A stretch of DNA of 64,000 nucleotides from an uncultured Clostridia bacterium (GTDB lineage Bacteria > Bacillota > Clostridia > TANB77 > CAG-508). The notes under the pieces are model-generated. The model was not told the origin of the DNA and ran no database searches. It saw only the letters and a program-made list of their open reading frames with translations. The stretch is from contig CASCUT010000006.1 of assembly GCA_949155365.1 (NCBI GenBank), positions 1 to 64,000 on the forward strand. The letters run 5' to 3'. The translations under genes and the position numbers were made by a program. Below are positions 1 to 10,565 of this stretch, one piece after another (the stretch's first letter is position 1; each line of letters starts with the position of its first letter).

Positions 1-52
1 AAAAAGCATATAATATATCGTACAAACAATATATTGTTTTTTAGATAGATGA

Positions 53-90
53 AATACAGATAACGAAAATGGTTATCTGTATTTTGCTTT
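53..90 (+). terminator. Rho-independent terminator of an upstream gene
   Basis: A perfect 12-bp stem (AATACAGATAAC pairing with GTTATCTGTATT, loop of 7) is followed by a T-rich tract. It ends a transcript entering from the left edge. Nothing coding was found in the first 312 bases; the rest holds this hairpin and the metG promoter. Confidence 0.75.
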
Positions 91-231
91 TGGTCATTGA
101 ATTCGCACTCAAATTATTTTAGCAATTGGTGTATTTTACAAAAGGATAGATATTTATGGTTAAGAGAGTATGAATGAAAGGAAAAGAAGAAAAAATAGAA
201 AAAGGAGTTTCATTTTTTATGATGTAAATTC

Positions 232-260
232 TTGTATTTGCAAAAGAATTATGCTAAAAT
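232..260 (+). promoter_or_regulatory. metG promoter (SigA type)
   Basis: TTGTAT, a 17-base spacer ending in TGC, then TAAAAT: an extended -10 promoter about 50 bases ahead of the metG start. No T-box leader signature was found in the short leader. Confidence 0.6.
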
Positions 261-273
261 AGAAAAGGATTAA

Positions 274-1896
<1,623 letters not shown>

Positions 1897-1916
1897 AAAA
1901 AGAAGGAGTACTAAAA

Positions 1917-2084
1917 ATGGATCAAAAACATAGAGAATATTGTATTCGATTGGGAAACCCATTTATGAGAGAAGAACGCTATGAAAATCAATATAGAGCA
2001 GAAGAAGCAGATTCTTCATGGGTGCCAGAAACGCAAATGAAAGAACAAAACTGGATAAAAAATAGCAAAAAATTCACAAATTAG
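1917..2084 (+). CDS. Small hypothetical protein, 55 aa
   Basis: A short open frame with a good ribosome site (GAAGGAG) begins 20 bases after the metG stop and ends just before a terminator, so it fits a real metG-linked gene. The product is charged and soluble-looking, with no membrane segment or signal peptide. It contains the string RLGNPFMREERYE near residue 11 and a central Ser-Ser-Trp-Val-Pro. I do not recognise the family. Its operon position is the only hint to a role. Confidence 0.55.
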   Translation: MDQKHREYCIRLGNPFMREERYENQYRAEEADSSWVPETQMKEQNWIKNSKKFTN

Positions 2085-2120
2085 ACATAATTAGAAAGTA
2101 TAATCAAATAATAGAAAAAA

Positions 2121-2157
2121 TAGAGCAATCGTCAAACCATGAAATTGCTCTACTTTT
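2121..2157 (+). terminator. Terminator of the metG operon
   Basis: TAGAGCAAT pairs perfectly with ATTGCTCTA across a 14-base loop and runs into ACTTTTGT. It closes the metG-small gene transcript before the response regulator. Confidence 0.7.
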
Positions 2158-2223
2158 GTATTAGAAACGAAAAGAGAAGAGAAAACCAATTCTAGTAGAG
2201 AGTAAAAAAGGAGAAATGAAGCG

Positions 2224-2901
2224 ATGAGAGATGTCAATGTATTAATGGTGGATGATGAATTTAGAATGCGTAAATTAGTAAAAGACTTTTTAGTGCAAAA
2301 GCAATATAAAGTATTAGAAGCAGAAGATGGAGAAGAAGCTTTAAGGGTATTTCAAGAAAATCAAAATAAAATTGATATTATCTTACTAGATGTGATGATG
2401 CCAAAACTAGATGGATGGTCAGTGCTTCGTCAAATTAGACAAATGTCTAAGGTTCCTATTATAATGCTAACAGCAAGAGGCGAAGAGCAAGACGAGTTAT
2501 TTGGATTTGAATTAGGAGTAGACGAATATATAGCAAAGCCATTTAGCCCTAAAATATTAGTTGCTAGAGTAGAAGCTATTTTAAATCGTACCAAACCAAA
2601 ACAAAATGAAATGATAAACTATGGTGGAATTGAGATTGATGTGGATGGAAGAACTGTAAAAGTAGATGAAAAGCCAATTGAATTGAGTCTAAGAGAATAT
2701 GAACTATTAACCTATTTAATAAACAATAATGGAATTGCTCTATCCAGAGATAAAATTTTAAATAATGTATGGAATTATGATTATTATGGAGATTCTAGGA
2801 CAATTGATAGTCATATAAAAAAAATTCGCCACAAATTAGGAAAAAAAGGAAAATACATTGAAACAATTCGAGGAATCGGTTATAAGTTTGAAGTAAAATA
2901 G
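2224..2901 (+). CDS. OmpR/PhoB-family response regulator
   Basis: DNA-binding response regulator of 225 residues. The receiver domain (1-120) has the acidic pair Asp10-Asp11, the phospho-acceptor Asp56 in LLDVMMP, Thr83 and Lys105. A PhoB-type winged helix follows (about 130-225, ending GYKFEVK). The start has GGAGAAATGAAGCG upstream. The partner kinase starts 10 bases after the stop, so the two form one operon. The signal cannot be told from sequence. Confidence 0.93.
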   Translation: MRDVNVLMVDDEFRMRKLVKDFLVQKQYKVLEAEDGEEALRVFQENQNKIDIILLDVMMPKLDGWSVLRQIRQMSKVPIIMLTARGEEQDELFGFELGVDEYIAKPFSPKILVARVEAILNRTKPKQNEMINYGGIEIDVDGRTVKVDEKPIELSLREYELLTYLINNNGIALSRDKILNNVWNYDYYGDSRTIDSHIKKIRHKLGKKGKYIETIRGIGYKFEVK

Positions 2902-2910
2902 GAGAAAAAT

Positions 2911-4488
2911 ATGAATTATATAAAAGAAAAATTAAAATCAGTACGTGTTAGACTATTTCTTTGCTTATGTATTGTGGTTACAATGATTGTATTATTTTTA
3001 ATTGTGATTAATAATGTGATATTGGAAAGTTTTTATTTATATTCGAAAACAAAAAATGTAAAACTAGCATATCAAAAAATAAATAGTTATTTTAATTCTA
3101 TAGAACAAGATCAAAATACAACGATTGATATAGAAGAAGAGTTAAACCGTATTGCAATAAAAAATGATTTTGACATTCTAATCATGAACAATCAAAATAT
3201 ATTAATGTATAGTTCAGATAAAAGCTTAACTGGAGTGGTAAAGAAAATAAATGAAATGATTTTGAATACACAAAGTCAAAGCTTAATCGTAGAAAATAGG
3301 AAACAAAATCAACATCATATTATATACCAAGATAGTAAAGTAACGATTCGCCGAATTATAGACGAAAAAGATAGTATGAATTATATCTTTTTATCTGCTA
3401 CCTTAGATAATGGAGATGTTCTTTACATTAGAATTCAAGTAGCTTCTATTCAAGAAAGTGTACAAATTTCCAACCGTCTATTAATTTTAATTGGAGGAGT
3501 GTCAATTCTAATTGCAAGTGTATTGGCTTCTTTTATCTCAAGAAGATTTACACAGCCAATTTTAGAATTAAATGATATTGCACAAAATATGTCAAAATTA
3601 GATTTTAGTAAAAAGTATCGCATGAATGATACCGATGATGAGATTAATCATTTAGGAAAAAGCATTAATATAATGTCAGAAAAATTGGAAACAACAATTA
3701 AACAACTAAGAGAGAACAATTTAGAATTAGAACGAGACATTGAAGAAAAATCAAAAATTGATGAAATGAGAAAACAATTTATATCAGACGTATCTCATGA
3801 ATTAAAAACACCAATAGCGCTAATTCAAGGTTATGCAGAAGGGCTAGTAGAAAATGTAAATACAGATGAAGAATCAAGGAAATTTTATGCAGAAGTAATT
3901 TTAGATGAAGCAGGAAAAATGGATACTTTGGTAAAACGACTATTAGAGTTAATGAAACTAGAATACGGAAAAAGAGAATTTAACAATAGTCAATTTAATA
4001 TTGTAGAATTAATTGAAGAAGTGATTCGAAAATGTGATGTCATGTTAAAAGAAAAAGAAATTACAGTACAATTTAACAATCATAAAGAAGTATATGTGGT
4101 AGCAGATGAATTTTACATTGACCAAGTAGTAACCAATTACATTACCAATGCAATTAAGCATTGTGGAGAAAAGAATGGAAAACGAGAAATTAAAATCGAT
4201 ATACAAGAAGGAGAGAAAATAAGAATTTCAGTTTATAATACAGGAGATCCTATTCCAGAAAGTGAATTAGATAGAATATGGAAACGTTTTTATAAAGTAG
4301 ATAGTTCTAGAAATAGAGAGAATGGAGGAACTGGAATTGGACTTGCTCTAGTAAAGGCAATTATGAACAACTATGGAAATGATTTTGGTGTTATCAACAA
4401 AGAAGATGGTGTAGAGTTTTATTTTGCGTTAGAAGTAGAAAGACGGAGAATGAGTGAAAGCAAATATAGTGTAAGAGGAATAAGTTAA
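2911..4488 (+). CDS. Sensor histidine kinase with HAMP domain
   Basis: Membrane sensor of 525 residues and partner of the preceding regulator. A transmembrane helix (about 12-32), an extracellular sensing region of some 150 residues and a second helix (about 190-210) lead into a HAMP linker. The dimerisation domain carries the phospho-acceptor His296 in VSHELKTP. The ATPase domain shows the N box (NYITNAIKH) and the G box GTGIGLALVKA. The extracellular part matches no ligand-binding family I know. A bidirectional terminator follows. Confidence 0.93.
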   Translation: MNYIKEKLKSVRVRLFLCLCIVVTMIVLFLIVINNVILESFYLYSKTKNVKLAYQKINSYFNSIEQDQNTTIDIEEELNRIAIKNDFDILIMNNQNILMYSSDKSLTGVVKKINEMILNTQSQSLIVENRKQNQHHIIYQDSKVTIRRIIDEKDSMNYIFLSATLDNGDVLYIRIQVASIQESVQISNRLLILIGGVSILIASVLASFISRRFTQPILELNDIAQNMSKLDFSKKYRMNDTDDEINHLGKSINIMSEKLETTIKQLRENNLELERDIEEKSKIDEMRKQFISDVSHELKTPIALIQGYAEGLVENVNTDEESRKFYAEVILDEAGKMDTLVKRLLELMKLEYGKREFNNSQFNIVELIEEVIRKCDVMLKEKEITVQFNNHKEVYVVADEFYIDQVVTNYITNAIKHCGEKNGKREIKIDIQEGEKIRISVYNTGDPIPESELDRIWKRFYKVDSSRNRENGGTGIGLALVKAIMNNYGNDFGVINKEDGVEFYFALEVERRRMSESKYSVRGIS

Positions 4489-4495
4489 AAATAGC

Positions 4496-4527
4496 AAAAC
4501 AGCCCGCAAATTTTTGCGGGCTGTTTG
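4496..4527. terminator. Bidirectional terminator between convergent genes
   Basis: AACAGCCCGCAAA pairs with TTTGCGGGCTGTT. T-rich runs flank it on both strands, so it serves the histidine kinase on the plus strand and the lipoprotein gene on the minus strand. Confidence 0.8.
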
Positions 4528-4531
4528 CGAA

Positions 4532-4870
4532 TCATTCGCTTTTAGCAGACTGCAGTTCTTTTAAAGCTACCTGGGTAGCAAGCATAAGATCATTCAAATG
4601 CTCTGAGGTCATATCCTCTTCATACTGCTGTTTAGCCTCTAAATACTGGTTATAACTTTCTTCTGAGATACAACCGCCGAAGCCATATTGCAGTTCCAAA
4701 TATGCCTGATGATAACCTTGCTGTCTTACTGACTCGATATAGGATGTAAAGTCACTGGTTTCCCAATAAGAAGACTGGGAAGCCTTTTCTTTTGACTGTC
4801 CACATCCTGCAAGAATGCTACAAGATAACCCTACCATACAGATAACTGCCAACAGTTTTTTGATTCTCAT
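4532..4870 (-). CDS. Small predicted lipoprotein, 112 aa
   Basis: A type II signal peptide is obvious: basic MRIKK, a hydrophobic core, then the lipobox LAGC near residue 22, predicting a lipid-anchored extracellular protein. The mature part is about 90 residues, Gln/Glu/Tyr-rich, with no family I recognise. The AAGGAGG site is well placed. The gene stands out in base and codon use: it uses CTG, GCC, CAG and GTC freely and stops with TGA, unlike the A/T-ending codons of its neighbours. It looks like a recent transfer. Confidence 0.8.
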   Translation of the reverse strand: MRIKKLLAVICMVGLSCSILAGCGQSKEKASQSSYWETSDFTSYIESVRQQGYHQAYLELQYGFGGCISEESYNQYLEAKQQYEEDMTSEHLNDLMLATQVALKELQSAKSE

Positions 4871-5301
4871 GTTTTTTCCTCCTTATGATTGTACATGATT
4901 ACTCGGAGGACATTGCCTCCGAAATTTACTAGTTCAAAGGCAACAAAGTACATACTATAATACTATGATACCATATTTTACATAAAATAGAAAGCCCTAG
5001 GAGGCAATTTTATGCGAAAAAACTTTAATAAGTCGAAAATTGAAAGAAAAAGGCGATGAAAAGTTCTTTACAAACTGGAAAAACTATGGTAACATAAAAC
5101 CAGATTTTAAATTGCAATTTTAATTTCAAAAAATTTAAGTTCAAGAAAGAGATATCAATCTTAAAAAAATCCATGGAAACAGAAGAATAATAAAAGCACA
5201 AAAGAAAAGGAAAGAAGAATCAAAAGAAATAAAGCAAACAAAGGAATAGGAAAAAACAGAAGAAAAGAAATGCAAGGAAAAAAGGAGGCGAAAGAATATG
5301 T
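4871..5301. other. Intergenic region before the sortase operon
   Basis: No convincing gene. It holds the lipoprotein ribosome site, a 7-bp hairpin (CGGAGG/CCTCCG, 4903-4922) in the lipoprotein leader, a 15-codon open frame at 5012 with a TAGGAGG site (too short to call), and a long A-rich tract. A weak candidate promoter for the sortase operon is TTTACA-N17-TAACAT near 5068-5096. Confidence 0.4.
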
Positions 5302-5910
5302 ATGTTTGCCTATAGCAAAAGAAAAGGGATAATGGTTTCCATTATTATGACCATTTTAATAGGAGGAGCTTTCTATTTCATCCAAATGCAATTGCAAAGC
5401 AATCAAAAGAAGGAAGAAAATGCTACCTTTATTCTAAAGACAAGTCAAATAGACAATATTACCACTTCACTTGTCAAGAAAGAAGAAATCGAAAGGGAAG
5501 AAAGGATACAAAACCAATATCAATCCAATCCTTGGAGAATTTTAATTCCAAAGATAAACTTAGATGCCCCTATTTTAGAAGGTACTAGTAAAGAAGTACT
5601 AAGAAGAGGTGTAGGACATTTTACTACCACCAGTAAGTGGAATGGAAATGTAGTACTAGCAGGTCATAATCGAGGGTACAAATATAACTTTTTTCAAGAA
5701 ATAAAGAGGCTCGAAAGAGGAGATACCATTGAGTATCAAACAGAGCAAGGGACAAGAACTTATGAAGTAATAGGAAAAAGAAAGATAAAAGAAACCGATT
5801 TATCCTGTTTAGAAAATACGAAAGAAAACCAATTAAAACTTATTACTTGCTTAGAAAATATGCCTGAATACAGAATTTGTATTCAGGCAAAAGAAATAAA
5901 AACAGAATAG
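5302..5910 (+). CDS. Sortase (class D-like)
   Basis: Cell-surface transpeptidase of 202 residues with one N-terminal membrane anchor (about 10-30). The catalytic set is visible: His122 in LAGHN, Cys183 in LITCLE and Arg192 in EYRICI. Sortases cut LPXTG-like signals and join proteins to the wall or to pilus subunits. It heads an operon with two TasA-like proteins and a SipW-type peptidase; none of these has an LPXTG tail, whereas the CnaB protein at 13892 ends in LPKTGF and is the best nearby substrate. An ATG 4 bases upstream opens a five-codon frame in another phase and was not used. Confidence 0.88.
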   Translation: MFAYSKRKGIMVSIIMTILIGGAFYFIQMQLQSNQKKEENATFILKTSQIDNITTSLVKKEEIEREERIQNQYQSNPWRILIPKINLDAPILEGTSKEVLRRGVGHFTTTSKWNGNVVLAGHNRGYKYNFFQEIKRLERGDTIEYQTEQGTRTYEVIGKRKIKETDLSCLENTKENQLKLITCLENMPEYRICIQAKEIKTE

Positions 5911-5953
5911 GTTGATAAATAAAAAATACAAATCAAAAAGAAAGGAAGAAAAA

Positions 5954-6541
5954 ATGAAAAAATCAAAAAGAAAAGGAATATATATTGTCTTATTACTATT
6001 GCTAGTAGTAGGAATATTCTTACTTGGAAATAGTTATTCTAAATATGTGACACAAGTAGATGGAAAAGGAGTAATAGAGGTAGCCAAATGGGCCTTCCTA
6101 GTAAATGGACAAACAGCTAGCATTACCAATTTAAGCCTAGCACAGACATACCAAAGTGATACCTTAGTGGAAAACCACATTGCACCAGGAACAAGAGGAT
6201 CCTTTGACATTATAGTAGATGCAACAGGTTCAGATGTGGGAATTGACTATAAAGTTACGTTTGCGAATGAAACCAATAAACCCAATAACATGAAATTTTA
6301 CTATAATGGAATAATGGCCAATAGTATTAAAGAATTAGAAACACTGTTAGCTGGAAATATTTCTGCAGAAACAGAAAATAAAATAAGAACAATGACAATA
6401 GAGTGGGAATGGAGCTATGAGACAGGAACAACAAAAGAAGAAATAAAAAGACAAGATAGTATCGATACACAAGATGGCCAAACATTAAATCAATATCAAT
6501 TTGATATCTTAATAACGGGAACACAAGTAGAGCCAAACTAA
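5954..6541 (+). CDS. TasA/CalY-like secreted protein (first copy)
   Basis: A protein of 195 residues with a basic N-terminus, a hydrophobic stretch (about 8-28) and then SYSKYVTQVDGKG. The S-K-Y boundary followed by an Ala/Val-Lys-Trp strand is typical of SipW-dependent signal peptides of the TasA/camelysin group, whose members form biofilm fibres in Bacillus. The ATG at 5954 was chosen because AAAGGAAG precedes it; an in-frame TTG at 5912 has no site. The SipW-type peptidase gene follows 14 bases downstream, supporting a substrate-peptidase pair. Function beyond the fold is inferred. Confidence 0.7.
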   Translation: MKKSKRKGIYIVLLLLLVVGIFLLGNSYSKYVTQVDGKGVIEVAKWAFLVNGQTASITNLSLAQTYQSDTLVENHIAPGTRGSFDIIVDATGSDVGIDYKVTFANETNKPNNMKFYYNGIMANSIKELETLLAGNISAETENKIRTMTIEWEWSYETGTTKEEIKRQDSIDTQDGQTLNQYQFDILITGTQVEPN

Positions 6542-6555
6542 GATAGGAATCTTTT

Positions 6556-6993
6556 ATGAAATGTAAAAAAAGAAAGAAAGTAGGTTGGATAGGCTGCCTT
6601 TTTCTAATCTTAGGCTCTTTGTTTTTTATCTTCCCCCAATATCCATTAAAAGAAATATGTCCCATCCATTTTTTTATCATTCAAACTGGCAGTATGCTTC
6701 CAGAAATAGAGATAGGAGAAATGGTGGTAGTAAAGAGAAAAAAAGACTATCAAAGAGGTGATATTATCACCTATCAAGTTCATCATTCTTATTTTATTAC
6801 CCATCGCATTATTGAAAAAACAGAAGAAGGTTTTTATACGAAAGGAGATTTTAATAATACAAAAGATGAAGAAATCATAACACAAGAAGAAATACAAGGA
6901 AAAGTAATACTACATTCTAAATTATTAGGTAGGCTCTATCAATACCGTTTTGTTATAATAGGAATTCTTGTTGTATTACTAGTAATAGCCTAG
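6556..6993 (+). CDS. sipW: SipW-type (ER-type) signal peptidase I
   Basis: Membrane signal peptidase of 145 residues. The catalytic Ser is in TGSMLP; the general base is His in ITHRII instead of the Lys of ordinary bacterial type I enzymes; and the downstream acidic motif is TKGDFNNTKDEE. These are the marks of the ER/archaeal-like SipW branch. Hydrophobic helices lie at both ends (about 10-30 and 122-144). In Bacillus subtilis SipW processes TasA and its partner. Here it sits between two TasA-like genes, so they are the likely substrates. Confidence 0.85.
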   Translation: MKCKKRKKVGWIGCLFLILGSLFFIFPQYPLKEICPIHFFIIQTGSMLPEIEIGEMVVVKRKKDYQRGDIITYQVHHSYFITHRIIEKTEEGFYTKGDFNNTKDEEIITQEEIQGKVILHSKLLGRLYQYRFVIIGILVVLLVIA

Positions 6994-7015
6994 AAAGAAA
7001 GGAGAGATATGGCAA

Positions 7016-7567
7016 GTGCCAGAAAAAGTAAAAAAAATAAAAAAACAAAAGAAAAAAACGAAAGAGGAAGAAGAAAAAAGTAAGATAGGAATTATTATAA
7101 GTATAATTGTTATTATCTTGCTTGGTATTTTAGTAGGAATTAGTTTCTCAAAATATCAAGAAAAAATAACGGAAAAAGGCTTTTTATCAATAGCAAAACC
7201 AGTTTTAGAAGTAAGAAGAGAACAGAGTATGATGATAACCGCATTAAAACCAAAAGCCGTATATTGCTTTGAAGTTCGAAATTACAAAGAAAATGAGAGG
7301 CAGGAAATACAAAGGAATGAAGTGGAAATGGAATACTATATTGAAATGATAAGTGAGATAGATGAGGAAATTCAATTTAATTTATACCAAGGCGAAAAAC
7401 AAATACCATTAAATAATCGAAAAACAGAAACAATAAAGTTAACCAAAGGAGAAGAACAAACACATTCCTATCGCTTAGAAGTTACGTATGACAAAGAAAA
7501 GAGTACAAAAGAAGAAGATATTAAGGCAGAGGTAGAAATTAAAATACATTCTATTCAAAAAGCATAA
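7016..7567 (+). CDS. TasA-like secreted protein (second copy)
   Basis: A protein of 183 residues with a highly basic start, a membrane/signal stretch (about 24-44) and then SFSKYQEKITEKGF, the same S-K-Y boundary seen in the gene upstream of sipW. The mature part is short and strand-rich. The GTG start lies about 10 bases from AAAGGAGAG; an ATG at 7009 opens a 24-codon frame in another phase. Placed directly after sipW, it is probably a second fibre subunit or minor anchor protein, as TapA is to TasA. That role is inferred. Confidence 0.62.
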   Translation: MPEKVKKIKKQKKKTKEEEEKSKIGIIISIIVIILLGILVGISFSKYQEKITEKGFLSIAKPVLEVRREQSMMITALKPKAVYCFEVRNYKENERQEIQRNEVEMEYYIEMISEIDEEIQFNLYQGEKQIPLNNRKTETIKLTKGEEQTHSYRLEVTYDKEKSTKEEDIKAEVEIKIHSIQKA

Positions 7568-7579
7568 AAGAGGTGAAAT

Positions 7580-9154
7580 ATGAAAAAGAAGCAAATCGGT
7601 TTAATCGTACTATTCTTATTAAGTTATCTCACTTTTTCAAGTTCTGTTTGGGCAAAATATAGGATAGAAGAAAAGTTTCTAATTGCTACCATACAAATTG
7701 ATAGGACGAGACCAAACTTATCGGTTCAATATTCAGAAGAAAAGATAACAAGAGAAAATGTAATCGTAACCATTATAGCAGAGGAAGAGATACAAGAAGT
7801 AGAAGGTTGGCAATTAAAAGAAGATAAAAAAACATTAGTGAAAGAATATGAAAAAAATACAGAAGAAGAAATCATAGTGAAGGATTTAGCTGGTAATGAA
7901 ACAAAAGAAAAGATTATCATAAAAAATATAGATAAAGAGGCCCCTATTATTTTCATACAAGAAATTACCAATAGCAATCAAGAATATCCAAATTATGCGA
8001 ATCAAGAACAAACGATAAAAGTGAAGATACAAGTAGTCGATGACAGAAAAATAAGTGGAAAGTTAGATGCTTCCCATATCAAAATAAGAGTAGGCGAAAA
8101 ACAAATTGAACCAAAGAAAAAGACATTAATATACGAAAAGGAGGAGGAAAAAGAAAATCTTATTACTCTAACATTAGGAGGAATCACAGAAGAGGGAAAG
8201 TTAGTAATAGAAATTCCAAAAGGAAGTATCAAGGATGAAGGAAATCATGAAAGTGAAGAAGTCATAAAAGATACGAAAATAGAAATAGATAATACAAAAC
8301 CACAAGGGGTATATTCGCAACAGGAAAAAGAACAAAAAAAGATAGAAGCGGTAATTACAGCAAATGAACCAATTCGAAGATTGGAAGGATGGAATTTAGA
8401 AGAAGAAACAAAGTTAAAAAAGACATTTACAAACAATTTATCTTATACCACAACAATTCAAGATTTAGCAGGAAATGTAAGTGAAGTAGAAATTCATATT
8501 ACTGGTGCAGAAAATATTGTATTAAGCTATGCTTCTCATAATTCTGTTGTAGGATGGAGCTATGGGTATGGAAATTACGATATAGCAGGGATGGAAGCAA
8601 TTAAAAAAAATCCAATTTATAAAACAGAAAGTTTAGCATTTCGCATAGCAGGAAATGTGCCAAAAGACTTTTTACAAGCAAAAGCATATGTGCATACGAA
8701 TTGGGGAGAAGGAAGCACAGCTCAATGTACCTATATGAAAACCATTTATCATGGAGGATGGAACCCAGCAGAAAATGAATGGAAACAGGAGACAACAGAA
8801 AATGCGATTATACTAAAAGATAAAACCTACTTCCAATTAGGTGGTGCAGGAGTAAACAGAGAATATAACACAGATATAAATGGAAATGGAAGTATTACAC
8901 CAGAAATGACAAAACAATATCGATTTGGTATTTCAGCTCTTAGTTTAAAACTAAAAAAACAAGAGGAATACGCAATTGTTTATCAAGTATATATTCATCA
9001 AGTGGGATGGTTGCCAACAGCAAAAAATGGAGAGATTACTTGTTATCAAAAAGATAAACCAATATCTGCCCTTCGTGTAGCATTAGTACCAAACTCTGAG
9101 TTAAAATCAGTAGTAACTTTTTGGAATAAAGAAACAGGAAAAATAATAAAATAG
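7580..9154 (+). CDS. Large secreted protein with Ig-like segments and a ChW-like C-terminus
   Basis: A secreted protein of 524 residues with a signal peptide ending near VWAKY. Two related segments carry the string DLAGN (near 93 and 297), typical of bacterial Ig-like repeats. From about 320 a different domain begins; its last 60 residues contain VYQVYIHQVGWLPTAKNGE and end with a pattern like clostridial hydrophobic W (ChW) repeats, which occur in surface proteins. No LPXTG tail or second membrane helix is present, so it is probably released or bound non-covalently to the fibre made by this operon. Confidence 0.6.
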   Translation: MKKKQIGLIVLFLLSYLTFSSSVWAKYRIEEKFLIATIQIDRTRPNLSVQYSEEKITRENVIVTIIAEEEIQEVEGWQLKEDKKTLVKEYEKNTEEEIIVKDLAGNETKEKIIIKNIDKEAPIIFIQEITNSNQEYPNYANQEQTIKVKIQVVDDRKISGKLDASHIKIRVGEKQIEPKKKTLIYEKEEEKENLITLTLGGITEEGKLVIEIPKGSIKDEGNHESEEVIKDTKIEIDNTKPQGVYSQQEKEQKKIEAVITANEPIRRLEGWNLEEETKLKKTFTNNLSYTTTIQDLAGNVSEVEIHITGAENIVLSYASHNSVVGWSYGYGNYDIAGMEAIKKNPIYKTESLAFRIAGNVPKDFLQAKAYVHTNWGEGSTAQCTYMKTIYHGGWNPAENEWKQETTENAIILKDKTYFQLGGAGVNREYNTDINGNGSITPEMTKQYRFGISALSLKLKKQEEYAIVYQVYIHQVGWLPTAKNGEITCYQKDKPISALRVALVPNSELKSVVTFWNKETGKIIK

Positions 9155-9171
9155 AAAAAGTAAAAAATTCA

Positions 9172-9201
9172 TTGACACGATTCGATTCTTAAAGATATAA
9201 T
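9172..9201 (+). promoter_or_regulatory. Strong promoter of the CNNM/CBS gene
   Basis: Consensus TTGACA, an 18-base spacer and consensus TATAAT. Transcription would begin near 9208, too close to the ATG at 9214 for that codon to have a ribosome site. This decides for a GTG further downstream. Confidence 0.75.
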
Positions 9202-9252
9202 AAAAGCGATAAAATGGGGAATAATTATAAAATAGAGAGGAATGTGAGACAA

Positions 9253-10538
9253 GTGATAACACAAATCATAATTTTATTTATTTTAATTTTACTAAATGCT
9301 TATTTTGCAGCTTCAGAAATCGCTTTTATTTCTTTAAATGATACGAAAGTAGAAAGACAAGCAAAAGAAGGAAATAAAAGAGCAAAACAAATAGAAAAAA
9401 TGTTAAAAAATCCAAGTAAATTTTTAGCGACGATTCAAATTGGTATTACACTAGCTGGTTTTTTATCTAGTGCGTTCGCTTCCGATGCTTTTGCGGATCT
9501 TTTAGCACCAGCCTTAAATCGAGTTTTTCCTATAATTTCTGTAGAAATTTTTAGAGGAATTTCGATTGTCATTATTACCATTATTCTGTCTTTCTTTACT
9601 TTGGTATTAGGAGAATTAGTACCAAAAAGATTGGCAATGAAGTATTATGAAAAAATAGCATTTGCTACAATCCCAATTATTCGAGCAATCTCTGTAGTAA
9701 CAGCACCGTTTGTTAAAATATTAACCATAGTAACGAATTTGATTTCTAAATTATTTGGTATTTCTGAAATGAAGAGGAAATTGTTACAGAAGAAGAAATC
9801 AAAATGATGATTGACGAAGGGGAAGAAAAAGGAACTATCGAGGAAGATGAAAAAGAAATGATACACAATATCTTTGAATTTAATGATATTACAGTATCAG
9901 AAGTAATGACACATCGAACCGATGTCTATGCTATTGATATTAGCTCTAATATTAATGAAATTCTGCAAGAAGTAGATACGTATAAATATAGTAGAATTCC
10001 AGTATATGAAGAAAACATTGACGATATAAAAGGAATTTTATTTGTGAAAGATTTACTAAAATATTCTTACGAAAAGAAAGAAGTGGATATTAAAAATATC
10101 ATGAGAGAGGCATATTTCGTGTCAGAGAATAAGCCAATCAATGAATTATTTAAAGATTTACAAAAAAATAAGATACAAATGGCGATTGCCATTGATGAAT
10201 ATGGTGGAACAGCAGGAATTGTTACCATGGAAGACTTATTAGAAGAAATTGTAGGAAATATTTTTGATGAATATGATGAAGTAGAAGATGAATATGAAAA
10301 AATTGATGATTATACATTTCGAATTAGTGGAGGAATATCGATTAATAATTTAAAGAAAATATTACAGGTAGAAATTCCAGAAGGCGAATATGAGACATTA
10401 TCAGGATATTTACTAGAACTATTAGGAAGAATTCCAGAAGAAGGAGAAAAACCAATTATAGAGACCGAACATATCAATTACAAAATAGAAGAATACGAAG
10501 ACAAAAGAATTTTATGGGTAAAAGCTTGTAAAGGATAG
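9253..10538 (+). pseudogene. CNNM/CBS-domain transporter-like protein (HlyC/CorC family), frameshifted
   Basis: The first frame (to 9807) encodes a CNNM membrane domain with NAYFAASEIAFISL and several helices. The second frame (from about 9770) continues without loss into two CBS domains (SEVMTHRTD, IDEYGGTAGIVTMEDLLEEIVG) and a CorC/HlyC tail. The break is at TCTGAAATGAAGAGG near 9767-9769: one added A restores SE-x-EEEIVTEEEIK. The family exports or senses Mg2+ and other cations. The start was set at GTG 9253 from the promoter position and the GAGAGG site; GTG 9244 is possible. Either a real lesion or a sequence error in a short A run. Confidence 0.85.
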
Positions 10539-10565
10539 AACGAATGAAAAAAATGGAGGAAATAT

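Noticed and set aside
5012..5059. 15-codon open frame with TAGGAGG upstream of the sortase gene
   Set aside because: Too short to support as a gene; the surrounding A-rich DNA easily gives such patterns.
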